Counted from the first letter of the stretch, positions 23,026-31,040 are shown. The stretch is DNA of 53,743 bases from Mesoaciditoga lauensis cd-1655R = DSM 25116 (GCF_000745455.1 NZ_JQJI01000014.1:1-53743), one strand, 5' to 3'. Made by a program: numbers and translations. The notes: generated from the letters alone by a model not told the origin.

Positions 23026-25231
23026 AGAATTGTTGGAGTATCTGAAGTCAGAACAATATGTTCCTTCCACAACCACGGCAATTGCCAAGAAGCTTGGAAA
23101 GAACCCAAAAGAAATTAAGAAGATTTTAGAGATCCTGGAAGACGAAGATCTCATATACAGATCGAAAAATTGGAAATGGCACGTTGTTCCAGAAGATGAA
23201 ATGATCGGTGAGATCAAGTTTACGAGATCTGGAAGAAAAGCTTTTGTCACCTCTTTTTCCGGAAAAGAAGCTTTTGTGGAAGTTGCAGATACGCTGTGGG
23301 CGCTTAACGGAGACAAAGTTCTTGTGAAGCTTTTTGAAGTGCGGGGAGACGAAATTCCTCATGGAAAGGTTATTCGAATTCTTCAAAGAGCTTTGAAGAT
23401 GATCGTTGGCGTTTACAGGGCACAAGGGACGAATTTCGGCTACATCGTACCTGATGATTCAAAGATAATATACGAATTCAGGGTTTCAAGAGATGATTCT
23501 ATGAACGCCTCTGATAAGGATAAAGTGGTGGGGGAGATAATCAAATACCCAAGTGAAGAGTCGGAAGGAATGGCAAAAGTAACGGCTATACTTGGCAAAG
23601 CTGACTCTCATGAGGTGGATATCCCAAGCATTCTTGCAAAATACCAGTTACCAAATCCGGGTGAATTTCCCTCGTCCGTTCTAAAAGAGGTGCGAAAACT
23701 CCCGAAAAAGATCTTGGCAAAAGATTTGGAAGGCAGAAAAGATCTCAGAAAAAAGCATATTTTCACGATAGACGGAGAAGATTCCAAAGACTTTGACGAT
23801 GCGGTTTCAATAGACATGCTTCCAAATGGCAATTACCTCTTGGGAGTTCATATTGCCGATGTCTCTCATTACGTGAAAGAGGGAAGCGCGATAGACAAAG
23901 AAGCGTTTAAAAGGGGAACCAGCGTTTATCTGCTGAGTACCGTGATTCCGATGCTTCCTTTTGAGCTGTCAAACGATTTGTGCAGCTTGGTAGAAGGTGA
24001 AGACAGGCTAGCCGTTTCTGTGGAGATGGAGATAGATGAATACGGTCGTGTTGTGAAAAAAGACTTTTTCAAGAGCGTTATAAGATCCGTGAAGCGATTG
24101 ACATATGGAAAAGTCACAAAGCTTTTGGAAGATCCTGACGATAAATTGAGAAAGGAAATAGGCTTTCTTGAAGAAGAACTGAAAACCATGGCAAGGCTTG
24201 CCCATACGCTTAAAACGAGCCGTCTTGGCAGAGGAGCCATGGAATTCGAATCCAATGACGTTAAAGTTATTCTAGATGATAACGGTGAAGTGGAAGATAT
24301 AGTTTTAAGAAAGCAAACCGTTTCCGAAGCAATGATAGAAGAATTCATGATAATGGCGAACGAGGCAGTTGCGGAGATATTCGATATCCGCCAAATTCCA
24401 TTTATATACCGTGTTCACAGCAGACCTGATCCGGAGGCGTTGGAAAAACTTTCCGAGTATTTGAAAGCCCTGGGTTTGAATTTTAAAATTACTGAAGATG
24501 TCCAGCCGATTTTGCTTCAAAGAATTTTGGAGCAAATCAGGGGCCATCCTCTTGAATCGATAATTCAAAGGCTACTTGTAAGATCCATGAAAAAGGCAGT
24601 TTATTCTGAAACCAACGTTGGACATTTTGGGCTTGCATCTTTAAACTACACACATTTTACCAGTCCTATTCGAAGATATCCCGACCTGGTTGTGCATAGG
24701 CTTTTGAAAGCATACATCGACAACGGCAGTTTCAAGAAAAAACAGATAAAAAAGTACATGGAGTTGCTTCCAATAGTGGCACACCAAAGTTCAAAGAGGG
24801 AAATAGTTGCCGATCAAGCGGAAAGAGATCTCATAGCTCTCAAAAAAGTGGAGTACATGCAGCAGCATATCGGAGAGGTCTTTGATGTTGTCATAACGGA
24901 TGTAACAGAATTTGGCATATTTGTAGAGATACCAGACAAGGCGATAAGCGGCTTGATACATATTTCATCGTTGAACGATTACTACACCTATGATCAAAAG
25001 ACCAACGCCTTAATTGGAGAAAGAACTGGAAAGATCTTCAAACTTGGGGACAAACTAAGAGCCAAAGCGGTGTCAGTTGATAAAACGAAAGGCCAAGTGG
25101 ATTTCATATTGGAGGAAGATGGAGATAATGGAAGAAAAGGAAAAAGAAAAACTAATAAGTCGTCTAAAAAAAATAGAAGGTCAAGTAAAAGGCATTCAAA
25201 CAATGGTAAAAGAGGAAAGGGAATGCACTGA
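23015..25231 (+). CDS. rnr: Ribonuclease R
   Basis: This 738-residue 3'-to-5' exoribonuclease degrades structured RNA. The N-terminal winged-helix region (1-70) is followed by cold-shock domains. The RNB catalytic domain has GEDSKDFDDAVS with the metal-binding aspartates (around 250), and HFTSPIRRYPDL. An S1 domain begins near GEVFDVVITDVTEFGIFVEI. The last ~33 residues are a Lys/Arg/Ser-rich tail. GAGGGGG precedes the ATG, which overlaps the end of hutH by 11 bp. The basic tail is encoded by the same DNA as the start of the CsoR-like gene in another frame. Confidence 0.94.
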   Translation: MNTEELLEYLKSEQYVPSTTTAIAKKLGKNPKEIKKILEILEDEDLIYRSKNWKWHVVPEDEMIGEIKFTRSGRKAFVTSFSGKEAFVEVADTLWALNGDKVLVKLFEVRGDEIPHGKVIRILQRALKMIVGVYRAQGTNFGYIVPDDSKIIYEFRVSRDDSMNASDKDKVVGEIIKYPSEESEGMAKVTAILGKADSHEVDIPSILAKYQLPNPGEFPSSVLKEVRKLPKKILAKDLEGRKDLRKKHIFTIDGEDSKDFDDAVSIDMLPNGNYLLGVHIADVSHYVKEGSAIDKEAFKRGTSVYLLSTVIPMLPFELSNDLCSLVEGEDRLAVSVEMEIDEYGRVVKKDFFKSVIRSVKRLTYGKVTKLLEDPDDKLRKEIGFLEEELKTMARLAHTLKTSRLGRGAMEFESNDVKVILDDNGEVEDIVLRKQTVSEAMIEEFMIMANEAVAEIFDIRQIPFIYRVHSRPDPEALEKLSEYLKALGLNFKITEDVQPILLQRILEQIRGHPLESIIQRLLVRSMKKAVYSETNVGHFGLASLNYTHFTSPIRRYPDLVVHRLLKAYIDNGSFKKKQIKKYMELLPIVAHQSSKREIVADQAERDLIALKKVEYMQQHIGEVFDVVITDVTEFGIFVEIPDKAISGLIHISSLNDYYTYDQKTNALIGERTGKIFKLGDKLRAKAVSVDKTKGQVDFILEEDGDNGRKGKRKTNKSSKKNRRSSKRHSNNGKRGKGMH

Positions 25232-25388
25232 AATAATAACGCAGATAGCGGCAGCCAGGGCGGCGTTGGATTCGGCTGCCCAAATTGTGGTTAAAGACTA
25301 TGCCATTTCATGCGTGAATGAATTTTCGTCCGAAAAAGGTACGGAAAAGATGGAAAAACTCATGAGGTTGCTTTTTAAATACCTCTAA
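25128..25388 (+). CDS. CsoR/RcnR (DUF156) family repressor, CstR-like
   Basis: This small all-helical DNA-binding repressor has 86 residues from ATG 25128 (ATG 25119 is also possible, and GGAGGAAG lies just before it). The family core RLKKIEGQVKGIQTMV is clear. Copper-sensing CsoR uses Cys-His-Cys (36, 61, 65 in the mycobacterial protein). Here the matching residues are Cys33, Tyr58 and Cys62, so the histidine is missing while the cysteine pair is kept with the right 29-residue spacing. That pattern suits persulfide-sensing CstR better than a copper sensor. It overlaps rnr by about 104 bp in a different frame. Its target is not evident nearby. Confidence 0.8.
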   Translation: MEEKEKEKLISRLKKIEGQVKGIQTMVKEERECTEIITQIAAARAALDSAAQIVVKDYAISCVNEFSSEKGTEKMEKLMRLLFKYL

Positions 25389-25405
25389 TGAATGGAGGGT
25401 ACAAG

Positions 25406-26674
25406 ATGAGAAAATACCAAAAAACGTTGGTCATGCTTGTGTTGCTCGCAAGCCTTGTTACGGTTTCGTGGGCCACGCAAGGTGCTTTGAACGGTGGAAC
25501 GAACTCAATATCCCAGGTGATGCAGCTAATTCAAAATTATTACTATAACGCTACCTCGGTGAATTACCAAAAGATTGAAGACGAGGCGATAAAAGCGATC
25601 GTTAAAAACTTGGGAAGTAGGTTTACATACTACTTTTCACCTCAAGAGGTCAAGGACTTCGACATACAAACGACGTCTAAATATGGTGGTATAGGTACCG
25701 AAGTTACTTATAACTCTACAAGAAGTGCTATAGAAGTGATAAGCCCTATGTACGGCTCACCTGCACAAAAAGCAGGTATAAAGAGTGGGGATCTTATCGT
25801 TTCCATAAATGGAACGCCCGTAAAAGTCTTGAAATACATTCCTGCGGTTAACGCCCTTCGGGGAAAACCAGGCTCAAAGGTTAAAGTAGAGGTTTACCGT
25901 CCGAGCGAAAATGCGACGTTGGATATCGTTATAACGCGTGCACTTATAAAACTAAAAACGGTGAAATCGACTACCCTTGAAGCTTCTGGAACAAAAATAG
26001 GATATGTAAGGATAACGAATTTCAGCGAGACAACCGGTTCTGAATTCGAAGCGGCCATGAGCAAACTTTACTCTGAAGGAATAGATGGATTGCTGATCGA
26101 TTTGAGAGACGATCCGGGTGGTTTGTTCTCGCAAGCTTTGGAAGTGGCAAGCGACTTCTTGCCAAAAGGAAAACTCATCGTAACTATGAGAAATCGATAT
26201 GGCGTTGAAAGGCCCTACAGGTCTTATGGAAATATCTTCAAAAGGATCCCAATGGTCATTCTCGTAAATCACGGCTCTGCATCTTCTTCCGAAATAGTTT
26301 CTGCCGCTCTTAGAGACAACGAATACGCCGTCCTTGTTGGAGAAAGAACGTATGGAAAAGCGGCGGTCCAAACCGAGTTTAGGCTTTCAAATGGAGGACT
26401 GTTGCTGTTGGTTACAAATCACTATTTCACTCCAAACGGACAAGATATAAATTTGAAAGGCATAACACCGGATTACGTTGTGAAAGAGTCAAACGCAACG
26501 CCTACAAAGAATGAAAGTTACAAAGAACTCATAGCGAGTGTTGTAAGTTCGACCCAAAGCACGGCAACTGTAAATGTGGAGAAGGATTTGCAACTTCAAA
26601 AAGCGCTAGAAATAATCGTTCCTGAGATAAAATCGCATGTGTTATTTCCCAAGGAGTTAATCGGCAAAAAATGA
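25406..26674 (+). CDS. C-terminal processing serine protease (S41, CtpA/Prc type)
   Basis: This 422-residue exported protease has an N-terminal signal or anchor segment (KTLVMLVLLASLVTVSWA), a PDZ domain (about 85-170, with SPAQKAGIKSGDLIVSING) and the S41 catalytic domain. The catalytic dyad is Ser293 (GSASSSEI) and Lys318 (YGKAAVQ), exactly 25 residues apart as in other members. Such enzymes trim C-terminal tails of envelope proteins or regulate cell-wall hydrolases. GGAGGG six bases before ATG 25406 decides the start over the ATG at 25388. It overlaps the amidase gene by ATGA, consistent with a shared cell-wall role. Confidence 0.92.
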   Translation: MRKYQKTLVMLVLLASLVTVSWATQGALNGGTNSISQVMQLIQNYYYNATSVNYQKIEDEAIKAIVKNLGSRFTYYFSPQEVKDFDIQTTSKYGGIGTEVTYNSTRSAIEVISPMYGSPAQKAGIKSGDLIVSINGTPVKVLKYIPAVNALRGKPGSKVKVEVYRPSENATLDIVITRALIKLKTVKSTTLEASGTKIGYVRITNFSETTGSEFEAAMSKLYSEGIDGLLIDLRDDPGGLFSQALEVASDFLPKGKLIVTMRNRYGVERPYRSYGNIFKRIPMVILVNHGSASSSEIVSAALRDNEYAVLVGERTYGKAAVQTEFRLSNGGLLLLVTNHYFTPNGQDINLKGITPDYVVKESNATPTKNESYKELIASVVSSTQSTATVNVEKDLQLQKALEIIVPEIKSHVLFPKELIGKK

Positions 26675-27294
26675 AAAAACTCATCGTCTTTTTCCTGCTA
26701 GCCTTTCTTTACGTTCTCCCATTTGGGATGGTGTTAAGTGGCAAAGTGATAGTTTTAGATCCCGGTCATGGGGGAATAGACAAGGGAGCAGTGGGCCCTT
26801 CTGGGCTTTTGGAAAAGAAGATAAATTTGGAATTGGTGATGGATCTTGCAGGTATCCTAAAGGCGCAGGGAGCGACGGTTTACTTGACAAGAACGAGCGA
26901 CAAGTACGTTTATTTAGAGGATAGAATAGAACTGGCAAATAAAAAACATGCAGATCTTTTCGTATGTGTCCACCACAATTCATTGGAAGGATACCCAAAA
27001 TTTGACGAAACGGAAGTTTTTTACTTAAACGAAGGAGATACTTCAAAATTTGCGGCTGAATGCATAGCGAGCGCTGTTGGAAAAGCGTTAGATTTGAAAT
27101 GGAAGGTAAAAAAAGATGATTTCAAAGTGTTAAGGCTTGCCAAGATTCCAGCGGTGCTCGTTGAAAGTAGTTTCATTTCATGTGTGAAAAGAGAAAAATG
27201 GTTGAGAAATCCTTTTAACATTTGGAAAGAATCTGTGGCGTTGGATTTTGGTATCTTGTCTTATTTTGAAAATGTTGGAGGTGAGGTGAAATGA
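26671..27294 (+). CDS. N-acetylmuramoyl-L-alanine amidase (Amidase_3)
   Basis: This exported zinc hydrolase of 207 residues cuts the bond between N-acetylmuramic acid and the stem peptide of peptidoglycan. After a signal peptide (about 1-23) it shows the zinc ligands His33 (LDPGHGG), Glu48 and His101 (VHHNS), plus the catalytic Glu165 (VESSF). No separate cell-wall-binding domain is present, so it is a minimal enzyme. The start overlaps the protease stop and its own stop overlaps the next start, so it is translationally coupled on both sides. Confidence 0.9.
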   Translation: MKKLIVFFLLAFLYVLPFGMVLSGKVIVLDPGHGGIDKGAVGPSGLLEKKINLELVMDLAGILKAQGATVYLTRTSDKYVYLEDRIELANKKHADLFVCVHHNSLEGYPKFDETEVFYLNEGDTSKFAAECIASAVGKALDLKWKVKKDDFKVLRLAKIPAVLVESSFISCVKREKWLRNPFNIWKESVALDFGILSYFENVGGEVK

Positions 27295-28451
27295 GAGACT
27301 TCGTTTTTAAAAATCCAACGAAGATACTCTTTGGTAAAGGTAAGATCTCTAAATTAGGTGAAGAAGTAAAAGGTTATGCCTCCAAAGTTCTGCTTGTTTA
27401 TGGAAGAGGTAGTATAAAGAAAAACGGTGTTTACGATCAAGTGGTTTCATCTTTAAAAAATTCCAACGTTTCTTTTGTAGAGCTTAGCGGAATTAAGCCA
27501 AATCCAGTTTTAAGCAAGGTAAAAGAGGGAATAGAAATTGCCAGAAAAGAAAAAGTGGAAGCCGTTGTTGCCGTTGGTGGAGGGAGTGTTATAGACACTT
27601 GTAAAACGATAGCCGCTGGCTTCTATTACGATGGGGATATATGGGATGCTTTCGTTGGAAAGTACAAAGTAGAGAAATCTCTTCCCATCTTTGTTGTGCT
27701 TACCATTTCGGCCACCGGTTCAGAAATGAACGGTGGGGCCGTCATCACCAACGAAGAAACGAAACAAAAGTTTTCCTTTTGGACCTCTTCAAGCTATCCA
27801 AAGGTATCCATTTTGGATCCTAGCGTGCAATTTACTTTGCCAAAAATTCAAACGCTCAACGGAGCGGCTGATGCGATTTCCCATGTTTTAGAATTGTACT
27901 TTGATGGCACTAAAAATACGCTAATTCTAGACGAAATATCCGAAGGAATAATCAGAACTGTTATGGCTTCTACCGAAATTTTGTTAAAAGAGCCAACAAA
28001 TTACGATGCGAGGGCCAATTTGGTATGGAGCGCTACTTTGGCGCTAAATGGAATAAACGGAACTGGTAGGAATGGCGGAGATTGGTCAAGCCATGCCATA
28101 GAACACTCACTCAGTGCGCTTTACGACATAGCTCACGGTTCTGGACTTGCAATTGTGTTTCCCGCATGGATGAGATATGTTTACAAGGAAGATGTTCCGA
28201 AGTTTGCAAGATTTGCAAGAAAAGTGTTTAACGTTTCTTCGGAAAACGATGAAGAGGCAGCTCTTGAAGGCATTGAAAAATTGAAAGGATGGTACAAATC
28301 CATCGGCTTGCCGGTAACCCTGGATGATGCAAAAATCCCGAAAGATGAAATAGAAAAAGTTGTGGAAAACGCTTCGATGAGAACACCCTTTGGGAAATTG
28401 AAAAGACTTTACCCGGAAGATGTAAGGGAAATATTGAAACTTTGCATGTGA
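27291..28451 (+). CDS. Iron-containing alcohol dehydrogenase (butanol dehydrogenase-like)
   Basis: This 386-residue group III alcohol dehydrogenase would interconvert an aldehyde and an alcohol with NAD(P)H. The nucleotide-binding motif VAVGGGSVIDTCK (about 93-105), the FVVLTISATGSEMN segment and the metal-binding histidine region SHAIEHSLSALYDIAHGSGLA match the BdhA/YqhD-type branch. Metal ligands are expected at the Asp and His of AADAISHVLE and the two later His residues. Substrate range cannot be told from sequence. It is the last gene of the 19673-28451 operon and is followed by repeat elements. Confidence 0.9.
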   Translation: MRDFVFKNPTKILFGKGKISKLGEEVKGYASKVLLVYGRGSIKKNGVYDQVVSSLKNSNVSFVELSGIKPNPVLSKVKEGIEIARKEKVEAVVAVGGGSVIDTCKTIAAGFYYDGDIWDAFVGKYKVEKSLPIFVVLTISATGSEMNGGAVITNEETKQKFSFWTSSSYPKVSILDPSVQFTLPKIQTLNGAADAISHVLELYFDGTKNTLILDEISEGIIRTVMASTEILLKEPTNYDARANLVWSATLALNGINGTGRNGGDWSSHAIEHSLSALYDIAHGSGLAIVFPAWMRYVYKEDVPKFARFARKVFNVSSENDEEAALEGIEKLKGWYKSIGLPVTLDDAKIPKDEIEKVVENASMRTPFGKLKRLYPEDVREILKLCM

Positions 28452-28473
28452 ATGATTTTACCGCTCGTAAGAT

Positions 28474-28569
28474 GGGGCTTGACTGAGTGAAAGTGATGAT
28501 TTTATTGTATGAAGAGATGAGCTTTCGAAACACATGCCAGCACGGATTCACTCTTTTACCCATCTTACG
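28474..28569. repeat. Inverted 11-bp arms at the edge of repeat copy C1
   Basis: CGTAAGATGGG (about 28467-28477) and its complement CCCATCTTACG (about 28559-28569) form an inverted pair. The right arm lies inside copy C1. Probably debris of another repeat copy or an outer extension of the palindrome. The coordinates are approximate. Confidence 0.4.
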
Positions 28570-28701
28570 ACTCAAAAAACGAGGCACGCTCAGACACTCA
28601 TCCGTGAGTGCTTCGCTTTCTCAACACGTCCATGTGTTTCCCAACCTCGTTTTTAGAGTCTTCAGATGGAGAGTTCATAAGTGCTGGCGAGTGTTTCGAA
28701 G
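28523..28701 (+). repeat. Palindromic repeat, core copy C1
   Basis: The arms run from TTCGAAACACATGCCAGCAC at about 28524 to GTGCTGGCGAGTGTTTCGAA ending at 28700, and are complementary with few mismatches. The closing stem is GACTCAAAAAACGAGG (28569-28584) with CCTCGTTTTTAGAGTC (28645-28660). The apical hairpins are CACTCA-TCCG-TGAGTG (28595-28610) and AACAC-GTCCAT-GTGTT (28623-28638). Compared with copy B, paired bases have changed on both sides (GGCAC/GTGCC to AACAC/GTGTT; ATGAGG/CCTCAT to ACGAGG/CCTCGT), so the fold is kept while the sequence changes. Confidence 0.8.
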
Positions 28702-28721
28702 AGGAGAAAGGGTGGAAAAAA

Positions 28722-28830
28722 CCTGTTAAATTCGCTTTCACGGCACATCCTGTGCCTCCAACTCTGTTATTTCACATCTTGTATGCCGTCTTCATATGTT
28801 TTGACAGAAACTTCAAAAAAGGTGAGAGAA
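28722..28830 (+). repeat. Diverged fragment of the palindromic repeat family
   Basis: It contains an apical hairpin GGCAC-ATCCT-GTGCC (28742-28756), a preceding arm CCTGTTAAATTCGCTTTC, and a distal arm with CATATGTTTTGACAGAAACTTC, which matches the distal arm of copies B and D. The left closing stem is not recognisable. It is a partial or decayed copy. The reading frames spanning 28487-28946 are not genes. Confidence 0.55.
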
Positions 28831-28862
28831 AGGCGAAGAAAAAGCATGATCAATCTGAAACC

Positions 28863-28941
28863 CAGCCAGCACAATTCACTCTTTTATCCATCTTACGGCT
28901 CAAAAAACGAGGCACGTTCAGACACTCATCCGTGAGTGCTC
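28863..28941 (+). repeat. Half copy of the palindromic repeat (C2), truncated at the apex
   Basis: The left arm (CAGCCAGCAC at about 28864, CCATCTTACG, then CTCAAAAAACGAGGCACG) and the first apical hairpin CACTCATCCGTGAGTG follow copy C1 closely. Similarity stops abruptly after GTGAGTGCT at about 28940, and the right arm is missing. Confidence 0.7.
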
Positions 28942-28974
28942 TCTGATGAATTTCTTAACTCGGTGGGAAATTAC

Positions 28975-29004
28975 AAAAAAGAGCGCTTAAGCGCTCTTTT
29001 TTTT
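28975..29004. terminator. Bidirectional intrinsic terminator
   Basis: The perfect palindrome GAGCGCTTAAGCGCTC (28981-28996) has A6 on its left and T8 on its right, so it works on either strand. On the minus strand the stop codon TAA of the ABC ATPase gene lies inside the palindrome (28987-28989). It separates convergent transcription units. Confidence 0.9.
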
Positions 29005-29925
29005 GGTTGTGAGTTTTATGAATATTTCTTCTAACGAAGGAGAGTAAGTATTTACATCTTTTATCAAAAGGCTGTTTTTGCTTATCCGTGATAGAACGTC
29101 ATGCAACAATTTTGGATTTTTCAAAGATAGGAAGACAGATGTATTTTCCATTTTCAGGTGGTCATCTTCAAATTTTTTCAAAATTTCATATCCCTCTTTG
29201 GCGCTTGATTCGTCTTCAAATAAGATTTCAACTTCTTTTTCACCAGGAGCAAACTTTGATTTTAGTTCCCATAAGCTTCCTTGAAAGATGATATTTCCTT
29301 CGTTTATCACGGCTATTTCATCTGCCAGCTCTTCCACGTTTTTCATAAGATGTGTTGTGAAAAATACGGTAATACCCTCTTTTTTAACACGCTTCACGGT
29401 TTCCCGTATGATCATTGAAGTTTGCGGATCCAGAGCAAGAGTTGGTTCATCCAAAAAGAGCAACTTTGGTGCGTGCATCAATCCTCTTACAAGATTTATC
29501 CTTTGGCGCATTCCTGTGGAAAATTCTTTAATTGGTTTGTCTCGCCATTTCCACATATCAACTATCTTCAAAAGTTTTTCCGCTCTATGGCGCGCTATTT
29601 TTTTCGGGATATGGTAGAGCCCTGCAAAGAAGAGAAGATTCTCCATGGCAGAAAGCTGATCGTAGAAGACGGTACTCTCAGAAACCAACCCTATAATTTC
29701 CCTTATAGCCCTTTTCTCACTCAATTTATGCCCGAAGATGATGGCTTCTCCAGATGTTGGCTTTAAAAGCGTTGTGAGAATTTTTATCAGCGTAGACTTA
29801 CCTGCTCCGTTGGGGCCTATTAAAGAAAAGCACATTTTTTCTTTAACGGTGAGTGAAATTGATTTCAAAACAGGCGGTTCTTTTTTGAAACGTTTCGTCA
29901 TTTTTTTAATTTCTATAGCGTTCAA
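28987..29925 (-). CDS. ABC transporter ATP-binding protein
   Basis: This is a stand-alone ATPase subunit of about 312 residues. It has Walker A GPNGAGKST, a Q-loop, the signature FSTGMRQR (Ser-Thr-Gly-Met in place of SGGQ, common in this CcmA/NatA-type branch), Walker B LLFLDEPTLALD and the switch TTHLMKNVEEL. The last ~90 residues are a C-terminal domain typical of drug/Na+ export-type ATPases. A permease partner is not next to it. Start: TTG 29925 sits five bases after GAGGTG; GTG 29934 is the alternative. Transcription ends in the bidirectional terminator that includes its stop. Confidence 0.85.
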   Translation of the reverse strand: MNAIEIKKMTKRFKKEPPVLKSISLTVKEKMCFSLIGPNGAGKSTLIKILTTLLKPTSGEAIIFGHKLSEKRAIREIIGLVSESTVFYDQLSAMENLLFFAGLYHIPKKIARHRAEKLLKIVDMWKWRDKPIKEFSTGMRQRINLVRGLMHAPKLLFLDEPTLALDPQTSMIIRETVKRVKKEGITVFFTTHLMKNVEELADEIAVINEGNIIFQGSLWELKSKFAPGEKEVEILFEDESSAKEGYEILKKFEDDHLKMENTSVFLSLKNPKLLHDVLSRISKNSLLIKDVNTYSPSLEEIFIKLTTKKKSA

Positions 29926-29950
29926 ATACGCCACCTCACCCTTTGAAATA

Positions 29951-29979
29951 ATTCAAGGACACTTTTTGTGTCCTTGAAT
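29951..29979 (-). terminator. Strong hairpin downstream of tRNA-Ser
   Basis: A perfect 12-bp stem, ATTCAAGGACAC and GTGTCCTTGAAT, surrounds a 5-nt loop. It lies just after the tRNA-Ser 3' end on the minus strand and is followed by TTATTTC rather than a long T run. Probably the end of the rpsB-tRNA transcript, or a partial terminator that lets some transcription into the ABC ATPase gene. Confidence 0.6.
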
Positions 29980-29982
29980 GTA

Positions 29983-30070
29983 TGGCGGAGGCGCTGGGAT
30001 TCGAACCCAGAAGGTGCGTGAGCACCACCGATTTTCGAGACCGGCCCCTTAGCCATTCGGGCACGCCTCC
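29983..30070 (-). tRNA. tRNA-Ser (anticodon CGA)
   Basis: This is an 88-nt gene with encoded CCA. The acceptor arms are GGAGGCG and CGCCTCC. The anticodon loop CTCGAAA gives CGA, which reads UCG. The long variable arm (GGTGCTCACGCACC) is the type II arm of serine tRNAs, and the T arm has GGTTCGAATCC. It lies 50 bp after tRNA-Arg on the same strand. Confidence 0.95.
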
Positions 30071-30120
30071 ACACCTGATACGTCACTATAATGCTATGAA
30101 GTGCTATATATTACAAATGT

Positions 30121-30196
30121 TGGTGTGCCTGGCGGGACTTGAACCCGCAGCCTTCGGATCCGGAGTCCAACGCTCTATCCATTGAGCCACAGGCAC
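30121..30196 (-). tRNA. tRNA-Arg (anticodon CCG)
   Basis: This is a 76-nt gene with encoded CCA. The acceptor arms are GTGCCTG and CAGGCAC with discriminator A. The anticodon loop CTCCGGA gives CCG, which reads CGG. The T arm has GGTTCAAGTCC. It begins 19 nt after the rpsB stop on the same strand, so it should be cut out of a shared transcript. Confidence 0.95.
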
Positions 30197-30215
30197 ACGC
30201 TATCATCTTTATTTT

Positions 30216-31040
30216 TTATTGCTCGTTAACAGGTTCCGTTGGTTCAGCTGATTCTGATTCGGCTGAAGCTTCTTCAACAGCCACTTCTTCAGCCTCTTCA
30301 CTTGGAGCTTCAGAAGCCTCGTTGGAAGTTTCTTTGCTGGCTTCTTCGCTGCTCATTCCTTCTTTTCCTTCCAAATAAGCATCTGCTATCTTTGACGTGA
30401 TGAGCTTTATCGCCCTGATAGCATCGTCATTGCCAGGTATGACGTAATCGATTTCATCTGGATCGCAATTGGTATCGACTATTGCAACCGTCGGGATTCC
30501 GAGTTTATGAGCTTCGTGAACGGCGTTGTATTCTCTTTTTGGATCGACTATGAAGAGAGCATCTGGCACTTTCTTCATATCTTTAACACCGTTAAGGTAC
30601 TTTCTTAATCTTTCAAGCTCTTTTCGCAATTTGTTGGCTTCTTTTATTGGCATATCGTTGAATTCACCTTTTTCTTCCATTTCTTCAAGCTCGTGAAGCC
30701 TCTTTATTCTGTTAGAAATGGTGGAGAAATTGGTAAGAAGACCGCCAACCCATCTTTTGTTGATGTAAAAAGCGCCACAACGTTTTGCCTCTTCTTCGAT
30801 GGTTTGGGCACCTTGATGCTTGGTGCAAACAAAGAGGATCGTTTTGTCGTTTCTTCCCAGGTCACTTACAAAATTGTAGGCTTCCTTTAGAAGTTTTACG
30901 GTTTGCTGAAGATCGATTATGTAGATGCCTTTCCTTGCGGCGTAAACGTAGGGTTTCATCTTTGGATCCCAGCGTTTTGTTTGATGCCCAAAATGGACTC
31001 CAGCTTCGAGAAGCTGCTTCATCTTTATTATTTCTTTCAC
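30216..31040 (-). CDS. rpsB: 30S ribosomal protein S2
   Basis: S2 joins the small subunit late and helps bind S1. The 274-residue chain shows [16 protein letters not shown] near the start, WVGGLLTNF and the [19 protein letters not shown] region. The last ~45 residues are a low-complexity acidic Ser/Glu/Ala tail, longer than usual. The start is GTG 31040, with GGAGGTG upstream. tsf (EF-Ts), the usual partner, does not follow; two tRNA genes do. A TTGACG-N17-TATAAT promoter and a folded ~90-nt leader precede it. Confidence 0.96.
   Translation of the reverse strand: MKEIIKMKQLLEAGVHFGHQTKRWDPKMKPYVYAARKGIYIIDLQQTVKLLKEAYNFVSDLGRNDKTILFVCTKHQGAQTIEEEAKRCGAFYINKRWVGGLLTNFSTISNRIKRLHELEEMEEKGEFNDMPIKEANKLRKELERLRKYLNGVKDMKKVPDALFIVDPKREYNAVHEAHKLGIPTVAIVDTNCDPDEIDYVIPGNDDAIRAIKLITSKIADAYLEGKEGMSSEEASKETSNEASEAPSEEAEEVAVEEASAESESAEPTEPVNEQ

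Noticed and set aside
28487-28946. Three small plus-strand reading frames of 80-112 residues
   Set aside because: They run through palindromic repeat copies, overlap each other, have odd composition and resemble no family.
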